Assembly: GCA_043772945.1 (NCBI GenBank)
Contig: JAYVFR010000012.1
Location: forward strand, 1-64,000
Origin: JAYVFR01 sp043772945
GTDB taxonomy: Bacteria; Patescibacteriota; JACMRA01
DNA: 64,000 bases
Reading direction: 5' to 3'
Position 1 is the first letter of the stretch. Each line of letters begins with the position of its first letter. Under the pieces are notes generated by a model that searched no databases, was not told the DNA's origin, and worked only from the letters and a program-made list of their open reading frames with translations. The position numbers and the translations under genes are program-made. This document shows, in pieces, positions 8,939 to 17,623 of the stretch.

Positions 8939-9220
8939 ATGGGAAATTCAATTGGAACCGCTTTACCAAAATCAAGTCTTTTTCAAAAAGTTCTGAATAA
9001 AATTCTGTTTGCCAAACCCCCAAAGTTTAGAACTCCTTATGTAGGCTGGCTAGAATGGGGAGTAATTTGCTCAGGAATGCTAATGTATATAGTATTTTTG
9101 AAATCGGTTAGTTGGTCATCTATTTTTTGTTTATGTTTTTATGTTGTTTTAAACAGTTTAACGAGCAATTTGTATGGATTTGAAAGTAGCAAAAGTAGAA
9201 AAAAACACTTAATCAAATAA
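8939..9220 (+). CDS. Small membrane protein of unknown function
   Basis: About 93 residues from ATG 8939 (MGNSIGTALPKSSLFQ); a TTG at 8891 is possible but less likely. Two hydrophobic stretches (around GVICSGMLMYIVFLKSVSW and IFCLCFYVVLNSL) suggest two membrane helices, ending in a basic tail KSRKKHLIK. No family recognised. The same frame remains open after two nearby stops (see the next entry), so this may be the front part of a longer ancestral gene. Confidence 0.45.
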   Translation: MGNSIGTALPKSSLFQKVLNKILFAKPPKFRTPYVGWLEWGVICSGMLMYIVFLKSVSWSSIFCLCFYVVLNSLTSNLYGFESSKSRKKHLIK

Positions 9221-9226
9221 GAGTAA

Positions 9227-9424
9227 AATATACAATTCTTTATTTTCTTGGTTCATTTTTATTTGCAGTCTTTTTCTATCGGTATAATTTTTATTCGGAG
9301 CGCTTTTTTAGGAGCAACAGTGATTACAATTCTTTCGCTCTGGTCTTCTCTCGAATTCCTAAAAGCAGGCTACTTGCTTGGCAAAAGCCAACCTCCAAGC
9401 GATGATGATGGAGATACAGCTTAA
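9227..9424 (+). pseudogene. Hydrophobic open frame without a start, probable gene remnant
   Basis: After the TAA at 9218-9220 and a second TAA at 9224-9226, the same frame runs 65 codons to TAA at 9422. It encodes a hydrophobic segment (SAFLGATVITILSLWSSLEF) and an acidic tail SQPPSDDDGDTA. No ATG or GTG starts it. Another frame nearby (YTILYFLGSFLFAVFFYRYN) is also protein-like, so a frameshifted membrane-protein gene is plausible. The rest of 9221-9573 holds only the terminator below. Confidence 0.35.
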
Positions 9425-9466
9425 TAGTCTTTGATGGTTTCTTATCTTTTTTTAAGGATTAACACG

Positions 9467-9502
9467 TTAGCTAGTTTCTTTCAATAGGGCTAGCTGTTTT
9501 TT
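9467..9502 (+). terminator. Rho-independent terminator
   Basis: TTAGCTAG (9467-9474) pairs with CTAGCTG (9490-9496), followed by a T run to 9502. It closes the plus-strand unit containing 8939-9424. Confidence 0.55.
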
Positions 9503-9573
9503 AATTGCCAAAAAATTGCCAAAAACAAACGTTGTGATTACAATAAAGTTACTAACACAAAATAAAAGTAAAT

Positions 9574-10173
9574 ATGTTTAATTTCAACAACCATAAATTA
9601 TTCACTCACCTTGCAACTTTTGGAATTTTACTTTCAATTTTAACCTTAACTGTTTTATTTAAAACTACCTCTGATATAAAACACAGTGCTCAAGCATCGA
9701 GTCAATCCATCAGCAACGGGCTTACAAACTCAAGCATTACCGAAAGCTCAGTTGCAAGCTCTTTAACTTCTAGTAATGTCTCAAGTGTAGAAAGTAAAAA
9801 TGTAGCCATCACAAGTATTGTCCAAACTGGGTCAAATTATATAATTAATTTTGCAACAAGTGGCTTTACAAACACAGTTGGAGGTTTTCATACTCACTTT
9901 TACTACGATACAGAACCAAATACTGTAACTAACAAAATGTATAGTCAATCAAGTTTATATAACTTGCCAATTAGCACTAAGCCTAATAATGCCACCAAAA
10001 TCTGTAGCATTGTTGGGACTCCAAGTCATGGTGTCATAGTAAATACAGGCAATTGTGTAGATTTACCTGCCAGTGTTACAATCTCAGCAAGCTCTACTTC
10101 CTTAAACCAAAATACTTCTAGCTCTAGCACGAGCCCATCATCTTCAATCAATCCAGATGATTGTCTAGTCTAG
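9574..10173 (+). CDS. Exported Ser-rich protein of unknown function
   Basis: 199 residues: a hydrophobic signal/anchor helix (about 11-30), a Ser/Thr-rich linker (about 38-75), a compact globular part (about 76-165) containing GFHTHFYYDTEPNT and two cysteine-containing strands (KICSIVGTPSHGVIV, NTGNCVDLP), then a Ser-rich tail ending DDCLV. The His-rich FHTHFYYDT motif is distinctive, but I cannot name the family. It is probably anchored outside the cell. Confidence 0.6.
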   Translation: MFNFNNHKLFTHLATFGILLSILTLTVLFKTTSDIKHSAQASSQSISNGLTNSSITESSVASSLTSSNVSSVESKNVAITSIVQTGSNYIINFATSGFTNTVGGFHTHFYYDTEPNTVTNKMYSQSSLYNLPISTKPNNATKICSIVGTPSHGVIVNTGNCVDLPASVTISASSTSLNQNTSSSSTSPSSSINPDDCLV

Positions 10174-10182
10174 AAACTTACA

Positions 10183-10542
10183 TTAGATATAAAGTGGCCA
10201 ATAAAAAGAACTTTTTTTATTCAACATTTCCGTATAAACCACAGTCCAAACCTCATGGTATTCGAGCTCAAGCGCTACATTGTAACGAGTTTTTTGGTAA
10301 ATGCAGTATACTCTAGCAATTCGCTTAGCTCGATCTAGGCTAATAATTCGTGAATAAGCAAATTTAGACTCTGCTTGGTTATAATCTAAACAGACCTGAT
10401 TAGAATTTAAGCTAAATTGAGAAGCGCGAGTTAATATCTCAGTCTCAATATATTTACTAAAAGCCAGCATTAGTAAAACTACAATAACAAATGTATAAAT
10501 TACAAATTTCCAATTAGGGGAAAGACTCAAATTATATTTCAT
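10183..10542 (-). CDS. Small single-pass membrane protein of unknown function
   Basis: 119 residues: a short cytoplasmic start, one transmembrane helix (about 12-30, FVIYTFVIVVLLMLAF) and an external domain with two cysteines (VCLDYNQ, VYCIYQKT) and many aromatic residues. No family recognised. It is convergent with the exported protein at 9574, with only 9 bp between them. Confidence 0.5.
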   Translation of the reverse strand: MKYNLSLSPNWKFVIYTFVIVVLLMLAFSKYIETEILTRASQFSLNSNQVCLDYNQAESKFAYSRIISLDRAKRIARVYCIYQKTRYNVALELEYHEVWTVVYTEMLNKKSSFYWPLYI

Positions 10543-10572
10543 GAGAATTAATATAACAAAAAAAATCTTTTT

Positions 10573-11769
10573 TTACAATTCGCAAACTTCTTTTAAAGCT
10601 AAGACTAGCTTGGAGCGACGTTTATTTATTGCAATTATATTTTTAGCAGTTTCATTTAATAAATCGCTATTTCCAAGACCCCTCTTCCATTCTTTGAAAA
10701 CACTGACTAAATCATCATAACCAGAGGGTTGTATAAATACCCCCCACTCAATCAACTGTTTACTAATGCTTACTTCAATTGCTTCAGCCTCATCTGGCAG
10801 AATTTCAATAATTTTTAATAAATTAAGTGGATCAATTAACCCTAAATGATTTTGAACCCAAGTTATATACCTAAAATCCAAACAAAAATCTAATTGCTCT
10901 TTAAAGCCAATCTTTTGATCTCTAATTATAATTTCCAATATATCGGCTTTTTGTTTTTCATTGTATTCTTGACGTCCAAAATTAGTTAATTTTTCATAAA
11001 TATTATGAATATTATGATCGGCTTTCCAACGATAAACCCGAGACCAAAAAGTTTTAACGTTCTGAAAATCTGTTTTTAAAATAAACTTAGACCAAAATTT
11101 CCACCAGAAATCTCCATTGTAAACAAGTGTTTCAACAGCAATTTGTAAAACGTTTTTTTGTTTATCAAAATCTCTAATTTGCTGGTTGATAATTACTTCT
11201 AAACTATTCCAAAAATCAGAATAAACTACTCTACCGTTATCACTAATCCTTGTGTTCTCTCTTGTGATATGGTTAAGGAGTACATGTTTACTACCCCAGC
11301 TAGGGTTAATCAAAAGATTCTCAAAATCACTTAGCCAAGCATTTTCTAGTTTATTATCTTCCGCTTCCATTATTTGTTCCAACAAATTATCAATCTCAGG
11401 AAATTTATTTTTTTTAGATTTAGTACTAATTTTACTGAAACTAAATTCAGCATCGAGGCTTAGTGAGACGGCAACAATATGCTTGCAAATTCCACCATAT
11501 TGAGTTGTATAGGGGCAATCACATGTAACTAAATTCTCATAGACTTCATGAACCCTATCCCATTTCCTGCGATCAAGAGTCAAGTGAATTAATGGAATTC
11601 TAATATAATATTCATCATTTCTATTAGTTGCCTTAACTTTATACTCTCGCCAATAATCAAGAACCATTTCCTCATGCTCTATAACTTTACCATCCAAATA
11701 AATTTTTTGACCTCTAGAATAAATTATATCAGGAACCATCTCTCTCAGAGGATTTGTATAGCTAAACAT
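10573..11769 (-). CDS. SWIM zinc-finger protein
   Basis: 398 residues. The SWIM motif C-x-C-x9-C-x-H is at C83, C85, C95 and H97 (TCDCPYTTQYGGICKH), preceded by the usual beta strands (YYIRIPL). The rest is helical and rich in Trp, Lys and Glu, resembling the helical-repeat tail of bacterial SWIM proteins. SWIM domains bind DNA or protein partners; the specific role is unknown. It lies 31 bp downstream of the truncated gltX on the same strand. Confidence 0.75.
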   Translation of the reverse strand: MFSYTNPLREMVPDIIYSRGQKIYLDGKVIEHEEMVLDYWREYKVKATNRNDEYYIRIPLIHLTLDRRKWDRVHEVYENLVTCDCPYTTQYGGICKHIVAVSLSLDAEFSFSKISTKSKKNKFPEIDNLLEQIMEAEDNKLENAWLSDFENLLINPSWGSKHVLLNHITRENTRISDNGRVVYSDFWNSLEVIINQQIRDFDKQKNVLQIAVETLVYNGDFWWKFWSKFILKTDFQNVKTFWSRVYRWKADHNIHNIYEKLTNFGRQEYNEKQKADILEIIIRDQKIGFKEQLDFCLDFRYITWVQNHLGLIDPLNLLKIIEILPDEAEAIEVSISKQLIEWGVFIQPSGYDDLVSVFKEWKRGLGNSDLLNETAKNIIAINKRRSKLVLALKEVCEL

Positions 11770-11800
11770 AGTTTTTTGTTACAATATTTTAGTAATTATA

Positions 11801-12781
11801 TTATAAATACAGCTCTTTGTCAGTCCCTGGATTCCAGCCTAGAAAAGCTAAATAATTAATTACAGCCTCTTCTAAAAACCCCTGATCTAAATAATCTTGC
11901 ATATTGACATTTCCATCTCGCTTAGACATTTTTTTGTTCCCTTGCTCACCTAAAATGAATGGAATGTGAACGTATTTTGGAATAAACCCCAAATAATCCA
12001 TAAATAAAGCATAGTGTTTTGGGAAGCTTGGATACCATTCTTGGGAGCGTACAACAAGGCTCGTTTTCATTAAATAATCATCTACAATATGAGCAAGATG
12101 ATAGGTAGGATAGCCATCTGATTTTAATAATCCATAATCTTCTTCCAAATTTAAATCAAATTTAGTCTCTCCAAGCAGCTCATCCGTACAAGTAACAATT
12201 TCATCTCTTTGTAGTTTATGCATTAATAAAGGCTTCCTAACATCATTTAAACCTGCTCTAACATCCACACTAATTTGAACACCGAATCTTTCCGAGCAAA
12301 TTTTATAATAATTAATCGGTTTTTTGGTTGTTTTCTTAATTTCTTGTAATTCAATTTTTTCTGCACTGGTTAAATAATTCCAATAAGCTATACCTTTATC
12401 TATTAACTTTTGGGCATGTTCGTGGTAAATATTCTTTCTCTCTGATTGAATATAAGGACTAAACTCTCCTTTTTGACTAAGGCTGTAAAAATCGTCTTTA
12501 CCAAACTTAGGATTATAAATACAAACCCCCTCATCAGCACCCAGACCCAAATCATCAAGAGCTAAAACTAAATTCTTTGCCGCTTCTGGCTCTAATCTAT
12601 TTCTATCAGTGTCTTCAAGCCGAAAATAAAAAATTCCGTGATTTATAACAGAAAAAAGCTTAGTAAACAAAACTGTCCTAGCAGTTCCAAGATGAAGATA
12701 GCCCGTAGGACTTGGGGCAGTTCTAGTTCTAAAACCACTAGAAGAAATATCAGAAAGAATGTTAGCTTTATTTATAGTCAT
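11801..12781 (-). CDS. gltX: Glutamyl-tRNA synthetase lacking the anticodon-binding domain
   Basis: 326 residues against about 470 for normal GluRS. The class-I Rossmann core is complete: PSPTGYLHLGTAR (HIGH variant at 30-33), FRLEDTDRNR, YPTYHLAHIVDDYLM and KMSKR at 284-288. The frame ends at TAA just after INYLAFLGWNPGTDKELYL, the point where the alpha-helical anticodon-binding region begins. KMSKR and the complete C-terminal part of the catalytic domain favour truncated GluRS over the naturally short GluQ-RS. It may be a relic, a split enzyme or a minimal synthetase; no continuation exists in the next 30 bp. Confidence 0.85.
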   Translation of the reverse strand: MTINKANILSDISSSGFRTRTAPSPTGYLHLGTARTVLFTKLFSVINHGIFYFRLEDTDRNRLEPEAAKNLVLALDDLGLGADEGVCIYNPKFGKDDFYSLSQKGEFSPYIQSERKNIYHEHAQKLIDKGIAYWNYLTSAEKIELQEIKKTTKKPINYYKICSERFGVQISVDVRAGLNDVRKPLLMHKLQRDEIVTCTDELLGETKFDLNLEEDYGLLKSDGYPTYHLAHIVDDYLMKTSLVVRSQEWYPSFPKHYALFMDYLGFIPKYVHIPFILGEQGNKKMSKRDGNVNMQDYLDQGFLEEAVINYLAFLGWNPGTDKELYL

Positions 12782-12862
12782 ATTAACTTAAATGTATTAA
12801 AACCTAATTTTTAGTCAAGCATTTGCCAAAATTCAAATTTTCTAATTATTATTGGCTTTAAT

Positions 12863-13921
12863 ATGCCTAACAAAACTAAAATTATTGCAACAATCGGACC
12901 CTCTAGTCTGAATGATAAAGTATTGACTTATTTTAAAGATAATAATGTAGAAATCGCTCGCCTGAACTGTTCACACTCTGCAGTAGACTGGCACCATGAA
13001 GCCGGAATAGAAGCCCGTAATCATGGATTAAAAATACTAATGGATTTACCAGGACCTAAAATTCGATTAGGAAACATTGCAACTGTTAAAACTTTTGAAA
13101 GTGGTAAGATTTTAACCTTAGAACAAGAAAACCCAATTCATAAAGATAGTTACCCTTATTTAGACAGTGAAGGATGCGCAGTTTTGCCATATGAATTTCC
13201 TATTCACAAATATCTTAAAGTTGGGGATCCAATTTTTGTTGATGACGGTAAAATTGAATGGAATGTTAAGGCAGTTTTAGCCGATCGAGTAATAGTTGAA
13301 GTCTATCAAGGAGGACCAGTTAAAGCTCGAAAAAGTATTAACATGCCACAAACTCAAATTGATGTAAATTTCCTAAGAGATCGTGATGTTGAATTTATTA
13401 CTGATTTAATGCCAAAATTGCGACCTGACTATATAGCAGCTAGCTTTGTTAAAACTATTGATGACATTAAAGTTTTAAAAGCCAAAATTAGTGAAGTTTT
13501 AAAAGCTAATAATATTACTGATTACTATCCTTTAATCTGTGCAAAACTTGAAATGAGTGATGCTGTAAATGACAAAAACCTACCAGAATTGGTAAGCGAG
13601 TGTGATATTCTAATGATTGCTCGCGGGGATCTAGCCTTAGAAACACTACCTGCTCATATTCAAACACCTTTTCTTCAAGAAAAAATCGTAGCAGAGTGTC
13701 AGAAACAAAATAAACCATTTATTGTAGCAACTCAAATGTTAGAATCCATGATTGACTCAAGCGTTCCTACAAGGGCTGAAGTAAGTGATATCTATCGTGC
13801 AATTTATTCAAATAATGCAGATTATGTTATGTGTTCTGGAGAAACTGCAGCAGGAAGCCACCCTCGTAAAAGTGTAAAGGTTATGTCTGATATGATTGAT
13901 TTTGATTACAAATCAAATTAA
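12863..13921 (+). CDS. pyk: Pyruvate kinase, short form without C-terminal regulatory domain
   Basis: 352 residues. It makes pyruvate and ATP from phosphoenolpyruvate and ADP. The catalytic barrel and B domain are intact: TKIIATIGPSS, the metal-binding NCSH near 35, MDLPGPKIRLG, MIARGDLALE, and the signature ATQMLESMIDSSVPTRAEVS. The chain ends after CSGETAAGSHPRKSVKVMSD, so the usual C-terminal domain of about 120 residues (effector binding) is missing, implying an unregulated enzyme. GAPDH lies at 43617, supporting a lower glycolysis. A weak promoter (TTGCCA, then TTATTA) ends close to the ATG. Confidence 0.9.
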   Translation: MPNKTKIIATIGPSSLNDKVLTYFKDNNVEIARLNCSHSAVDWHHEAGIEARNHGLKILMDLPGPKIRLGNIATVKTFESGKILTLEQENPIHKDSYPYLDSEGCAVLPYEFPIHKYLKVGDPIFVDDGKIEWNVKAVLADRVIVEVYQGGPVKARKSINMPQTQIDVNFLRDRDVEFITDLMPKLRPDYIAASFVKTIDDIKVLKAKISEVLKANNITDYYPLICAKLEMSDAVNDKNLPELVSECDILMIARGDLALETLPAHIQTPFLQEKIVAECQKQNKPFIVATQMLESMIDSSVPTRAEVSDIYRAIYSNNADYVMCSGETAAGSHPRKSVKVMSDMIDFDYKSN

Positions 13922-14802
13922 GGCCTAAGAGTTCCTCCCCAAATAAACCACGCAAGAAAAGACTTGGCCGTCAAACTTAGAATTATATAAACTTTTTCTC
14001 CTGTTAAGTAATTCTTCCATGGGCCAAGTTTTTTGTATTGTAAAACCATATTGATAGCGAAACAATTAAAGAAAATAAACAAAGCAGGAAAAATAAACTT
14101 AACTGTTTTTAAAGCATTTTTAACGTTATCTGGCAAAGTATCAATATTTCCTAATCTATCAAGTGAAACAAAAAAATAAGTACCCATAACGACCCATGGC
14201 ACAATTCCAGCGAAACAACCATAAACGAAATTACTCCATTCAGTTTTGTAACTTGTCGTATCAATTTTAAAACTAGAAAAAATTTCATCTCCCTGCGTCA
14301 CTGTTTGAATAATTTTTTGGGGTTTGGCTTGTTTTTTAAGATTACTATTATGCAGTTCCATACTAGCTCCAAATAAATTCATACAAGCGTTGATAGAAAC
14401 TAGAACAAATAACATTAACCCATCGCTAATGCCACATAAATAAGCAATAACATAGACCATTACTGAACTTGAAAGCGCGTATTCAAACCAGCGAATTAAA
14501 TTTAATTGATTTTTTAAGTTATTAATATACCATTCATAAACCTTTGGTAGGATAGTTATTAAATGAGCAAGGGCTGAAAGAAATAAAAATGAAGCAATAA
14601 CATAGCCCAGATTTACTTGATACCAATTCTCAACAACATTCCCAAAACTCCTTTGTTCAGGATTTGGCTTAGGTAGAGATATAAAAATTTGTTTTAAAGA
14701 ATCGCTCTTTGTTAAACTAACCATTGCAATTCCTTGAATAGCATGAAGTCCTGCCATTATTCCATTCCAGAGTTTTAAATTTTTGTAAGGATTTTTTGTC
14801 AT
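13918..14802 (-). CDS. Heliorhodopsin
   Basis: 294 residues from the ATG at 14800-14802; a longer in-frame start exists but lacks family support. Seven hydrophobic helices. It follows heliorhodopsin 48C12 closely: IRWFEYALSSSVM with the counterion Glu107 at the same number as in 48C12, NACMNLFGASME, FVYGCFAGIVPW, FFNCFAINMVLQYKKLGPW, and YIILSLTAKSFLAW with the retinal Schiff-base Lys280. Known heliorhodopsins have an inverted topology (N-terminus inside) and mostly unclear function, with slow photocycles and no strong pumping. Odd here: a hydrophilic D-E loop (about 152-188) some 25-30 residues longer than in 48C12, predicted cytoplasmic. No retinal pathway or partner gene is adjacent; it converges on pyk with overlapping stops. 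Confidence 0.93.
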   Translation of the reverse strand: MTKNPYKNLKLWNGIMAGLHAIQGIAMVSLTKSDSLKQIFISLPKPNPEQRSFGNVVENWYQVNLGYVIASFLFLSALAHLITILPKVYEWYINNLKNQLNLIRWFEYALSSSVMVYVIAYLCGISDGLMLFVLVSINACMNLFGASMELHNSNLKKQAKPQKIIQTVTQGDEIFSSFKIDTTSYKTEWSNFVYGCFAGIVPWVVMGTYFFVSLDRLGNIDTLPDNVKNALKTVKFIFPALFIFFNCFAINMVLQYKKLGPWKNYLTGEKVYIILSLTAKSFLAWFIWGGTLRP

Positions 14803-14918
14803 AATAATATTTATTTTTGAGAAATTTGTATATTTGTATTTATATATATTTAGCGCAATAATAACCTCATTAGGGCTTTTTGACAAGTTCAGATTTTTTG
14901 TGTCTTAATTTGGCTTAA

Positions 14919-15004
14919 GCGGTCGTGGTGAAATGGTAGACACGCTACCTTGAGGTGGTAGAGCCAGAAATGGTGTGGAGGTTCAAATCCTCTCGACCGC
15001 ACCA
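14919..15004 (+). tRNA. tRNA-Leu (GAG)
   Basis: An 86-nt class-II tRNA: acceptor GCGGTCG/CGACCGC, anticodon stem CTACC/GGTAG with loop TTGAGGT (anticodon GAG), a long variable arm, T loop TTCAAAT, and an encoded ACCA. Confidence 0.96.
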
Positions 15005-15022
15005 GTAAACAATAAATTAAAT

Positions 15023-15055
15023 AAAAAAAACCTAACTTAATTAATTAAAGCTAGG
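15023..15055 (-). terminator. Rho-independent terminator
   Basis: On the minus strand CCTAGCTTTA pairs imperfectly with TAAGTTAGG and is followed by eight T. It lies 20 bp downstream of the HAD-like gene. Confidence 0.55.
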
Positions 15056-15075
15056 AAGCAAGTGTTCATTAACTT

Positions 15076-15762
15076 CTAAACATATTTTCTAATAAAATCT
15101 AAAGAAAAAATGTTGTCTGACAAACTATAATTCTCATCGTGGATCCAGCAATCTGGTTTAATAGTTACGTAATTTTGACTACCTCTAAATGAGTTGTCCA
15201 AGCAGATGGAAGTAACGACCTCTCTATGGAAATTACAATTAAAATAATTAGCCAAACTTACATGAACGCTATTATTGTCATCAATTAAAATACAGTCTTG
15301 CGTTAAACCAAGTAAATAAAAAGCTTTGAAATCTTTTGCATTTTCTAAATATTTAACCAGATCACGACCACCATTTTTTTCTTTTGTTTTAATCAGAGAT
15401 TGATCATAGAGATTTATAAGTATTTTAGACCTTTTAGACTCTTTAAGAAAGTAATTTTCTCTGGATAAAAAAACATCAATCATAGACTCAAGCTCTTGAT
15501 ACCTTTTAATATCTTTTACTAGGGTACGATTTGCGGCCGTCCACATAACAATTTGGTATCCCTTATCTTTGAGGTATTTTATAGCTTTAACTGAATAGAA
15601 ATTTAAATTAAATCTACCTTCATTATCGGAATAATCACTGACTACAACTCCATTAGCGTCAAGGAATGCGATTGGTTTAGTTGGATTTAAAACGTTTCTA
15701 AGTACCTCAGGGTGCTTAAAAATATTTACAAATCCCGTATAAGGGCTTCCTAAAACTTTCAT
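15076..15762 (-). CDS. HAD-superfamily hydrolase-like protein
   Basis: 228 residues from the ATG at 15760-15762, chosen because GGAG lies 6 nt upstream; a longer in-frame start at 15825 has no such site. HAD motifs: IAFLDANGVVV (motif I with the first Asp but Asn in place of the second), MWTAAN (motif II) and CILIDDNN (motif IV). The D-x-N variation in motif I may reduce phosphatase activity. The spacing resembles NIF/FCP-like or small HAD phosphatases. Substrate unknown. Confidence 0.6.
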   Translation of the reverse strand: MKVLGSPYTGFVNIFKHPEVLRNVLNPTKPIAFLDANGVVVSDYSDNEGRFNLNFYSVKAIKYLKDKGYQIVMWTAANRTLVKDIKRYQELESMIDVFLSRENYFLKESKRSKILINLYDQSLIKTKEKNGGRDLVKYLENAKDFKAFYLLGLTQDCILIDDNNSVHVSLANYFNCNFHREVVTSICLDNSFRGSQNYVTIKPDCWIHDENYSLSDNIFSLDFIRKYV

Positions 15763-15898
15763 TAGCAACTCCAAATGTTTTACAAAAAAACATATAAAAT
15801 AATACTCCAATAAAACAACTAACATGATTAAATATGGCTGTCAATCGCTCCGCCCTACATTTGACAAAAATAGTTTTCAAAATTCTAATGTGTAAATT

Positions 15899-15973
15899 GG
15901 CGCTATCGTCTAGTGGCTAGGACGCTAGATTCTCATTCTAGTAATCGGGGTTCAATTCCCCGTAGCGCTACCA
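15899..15973 (+). tRNA. tRNA-Glu (CTC)
   Basis: A 75-nt cloverleaf: acceptor GGCGCTA with TAGCGCT (first pair G-U), anticodon stem CTAGA/TCTAG with loop TTCTCAT (anticodon CTC), T arm CGGGG/CCCCG, and an encoded CCA. A glutamate tRNA with C34 reads GAG only, so a TTC isoacceptor should exist elsewhere. Confidence 0.95.
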
Positions 15974-16016
15974 AACAAAAACACAAACACAAACTCCAAA
16001 AATTTAATTTAATAAA

Positions 16017-16829
16017 TTATTTAAAAATGTCCTTGGTTTCAGGTTTAGCTAAAATTTTTGACATAATTTCATCAGTTTTTGGCTCTCCGTGGCTTCCACC
16101 AATTTTAATAAATTCATGCTTAGATTTAATTTCTTTATCTAGCAGTTGCCCTTGCTTGAAAGGAATAAATTCATCATCAATACTATGAAAATGTAAGATA
16201 CTGCTTTTAACTTCCTTAGCGTATTTGTAAGAAGGGTGAATATCTCCACTAAAAACACAAAGAATTGAGTACTGAATTTCACACATTTTCTGAATTGAGT
16301 AAAAAGTATTAACGATTATAACTTGATTCAAATCACTATACTTACTAGCTAAATATAATGCTGGTGAACCTCCAAGAGAATGCCCAAAAACTGTAATTTG
16401 ATTATTTTTTAGACCTCGATTCTGTAAATAATTTAAAGCTTTCTCAGCACTTTGATTAACTAAATTAGTATTGGATTTACCTTTAGAATCTCCGTATCCA
16501 GGGTACGAGACAAACGCCACATTAGCGTATTTACTCAAATCTTTAACAATGGCTGGAACTGGACCCCAATTACCAGCTAAATAAAGAATGTATTTAGTAG
16601 TTTTAGGATTTGGGACAATTTGTAAACTCACCTCATCTCCACTATCAAGCTTAAGAGTCTGATTATTAATACTTGGAACATCAAACTTTAAATTCTGACT
16701 GCGTGAATATTCATAAACAAGAGTGCTAGCTTGAGTGTACAAGTAATAACTAGCTCCAAGCCAGATAATTAGCAACAAACTAATCAAGCCAACACCTCCG
16801 ATTATAGCTTTGGATTTTAGATTTTTCAT
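16017..16829 (-). CDS. Membrane-anchored alpha/beta hydrolase
   Basis: 270 residues. An N-terminal helix (about 8-30) anchors an alpha/beta-hydrolase domain. The nucleophile elbow GHSLGG, the preceding SYPGYGDSKGKS and the late HSIDDEFIPF (acid) and GGSHGEP (histidine) give a full Ser-Asp-His triad. The type resembles the ABHD13/BEM46 group. The likely substrate is an ester or peptide on the outer face; not determinable. The next gene upstream starts 3 bp away, so the two form one operon. Confidence 0.8.
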   Translation of the reverse strand: MKNLKSKAIIGGVGLISLLLIIWLGASYYLYTQASTLVYEYSRSQNLKFDVPSINNQTLKLDSGDEVSLQIVPNPKTTKYILYLAGNWGPVPAIVKDLSKYANVAFVSYPGYGDSKGKSNTNLVNQSAEKALNYLQNRGLKNNQITVFGHSLGGSPALYLASKYSDLNQVIIVNTFYSIQKMCEIQYSILCVFSGDIHPSYKYAKEVKSSILHFHSIDDEFIPFKQGQLLDKEIKSKHEFIKIGGSHGEPKTDEIMSKILAKPETKDIFK

Positions 16830-16832
16830 ATA

Positions 16833-17606
16833 TTAATTATTAATTAATTGTTGTAATGATATTTCGTATAATTTATTTTGCAGATTTAGCCTAACTCCCT
16901 TTAAATTTTGATAAGATTCTGAGGCTATTGTTTCTTCTTTAATTAAATTATCTGACAAAATAACCATAGCTGATGACTTTACACCAAAATGGTTAGATAC
17001 GGAAAAAACAGCTGAGGCCTCCATTTCAACACCAATATATCCTTCCTTATTCCATTTAATCACATCTTTCATAGTTTCAGCCATCATAGCCTGACAAGTC
17101 ATTGTTTTCCCTACGGCATATTTAATTTTATTATTTAATAATTCTAAAGCTAATTGGTTCCTTAATTCATTATTAGAAGGGTATAAGTTATTTTTAATTT
17201 CTCTCTGATACATGCTTGAAGTACTACCATCTCCATAACTCAAATCAGGCAAAATAACAGTATTACTATTTAACTTTTCAGATAAACCTCCACAACTACC
17301 GATCAAAATATTCTGCTTACTACCGAACAAGCAGGCAAGATGAACAAATTCGGTTAACAAAGCTCCGCCGTAAGCTACATTAAACCAAAATTTTTTGTTA
17401 TTAATCTCAATTTCCAAAACTTTTATCAAAAAGTCAGGTAAGTTGTTAATTTTGTAGTTTATTTTTAAATTATCTAAAGTAGTTATTAATTTTTTTACTT
17501 GAGTTTCCTGATCCCAAGTTCCATAAATCAACATTCCATCTATTTTGTAGTCTTGAGGTAAACCAAGTAATCTTTTATAATCTTGGGCAGAATAAGTTTT
17601 ATACAT
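16833..17606 (-). CDS. Nucleoside phosphorylase (PNP/UDP family)
   Basis: 257 residues. It splits a nucleoside with phosphate to a free base and ribose-1-phosphate, a salvage step expected in a scavenging bacterium. Visible: ILIGSCGGLSEKL (phosphate-binding loop), LPDLSYGDGSTSSMY, and the family signature GYIGVEMEASAVF with VILSDNL near the end. Sequence alone does not separate uridine from purine phosphorylase. It is in an operon with the alpha/beta hydrolase and preceded by an acetyltransferase gene. Confidence 0.82.
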   Translation of the reverse strand: MYKTYSAQDYKRLLGLPQDYKIDGMLIYGTWDQETQVKKLITTLDNLKINYKINNLPDFLIKVLEIEINNKKFWFNVAYGGALLTEFVHLACLFGSKQNILIGSCGGLSEKLNSNTVILPDLSYGDGSTSSMYQREIKNNLYPSNNELRNQLALELLNNKIKYAVGKTMTCQAMMAETMKDVIKWNKEGYIGVEMEASAVFSVSNHFGVKSSAMVILSDNLIKEETIASESYQNLKGVRLNLQNKLYEISLQQLINN

Positions 17607-17623
17607 GTTTATTTATAGAATTT

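Noticed and set aside
11801..12781. GluQ-RS instead of GluRS
   Set aside because: A canonical KMSKR and the INYLAFLGW segment are GluRS features; GluQ-RS enzymes diverge there.
15913..16188. Plus-strand frame starting inside tRNA-Glu
   Set aside because: Its N-terminus is translated tRNA sequence and the rest is antisense to the alpha/beta hydrolase.
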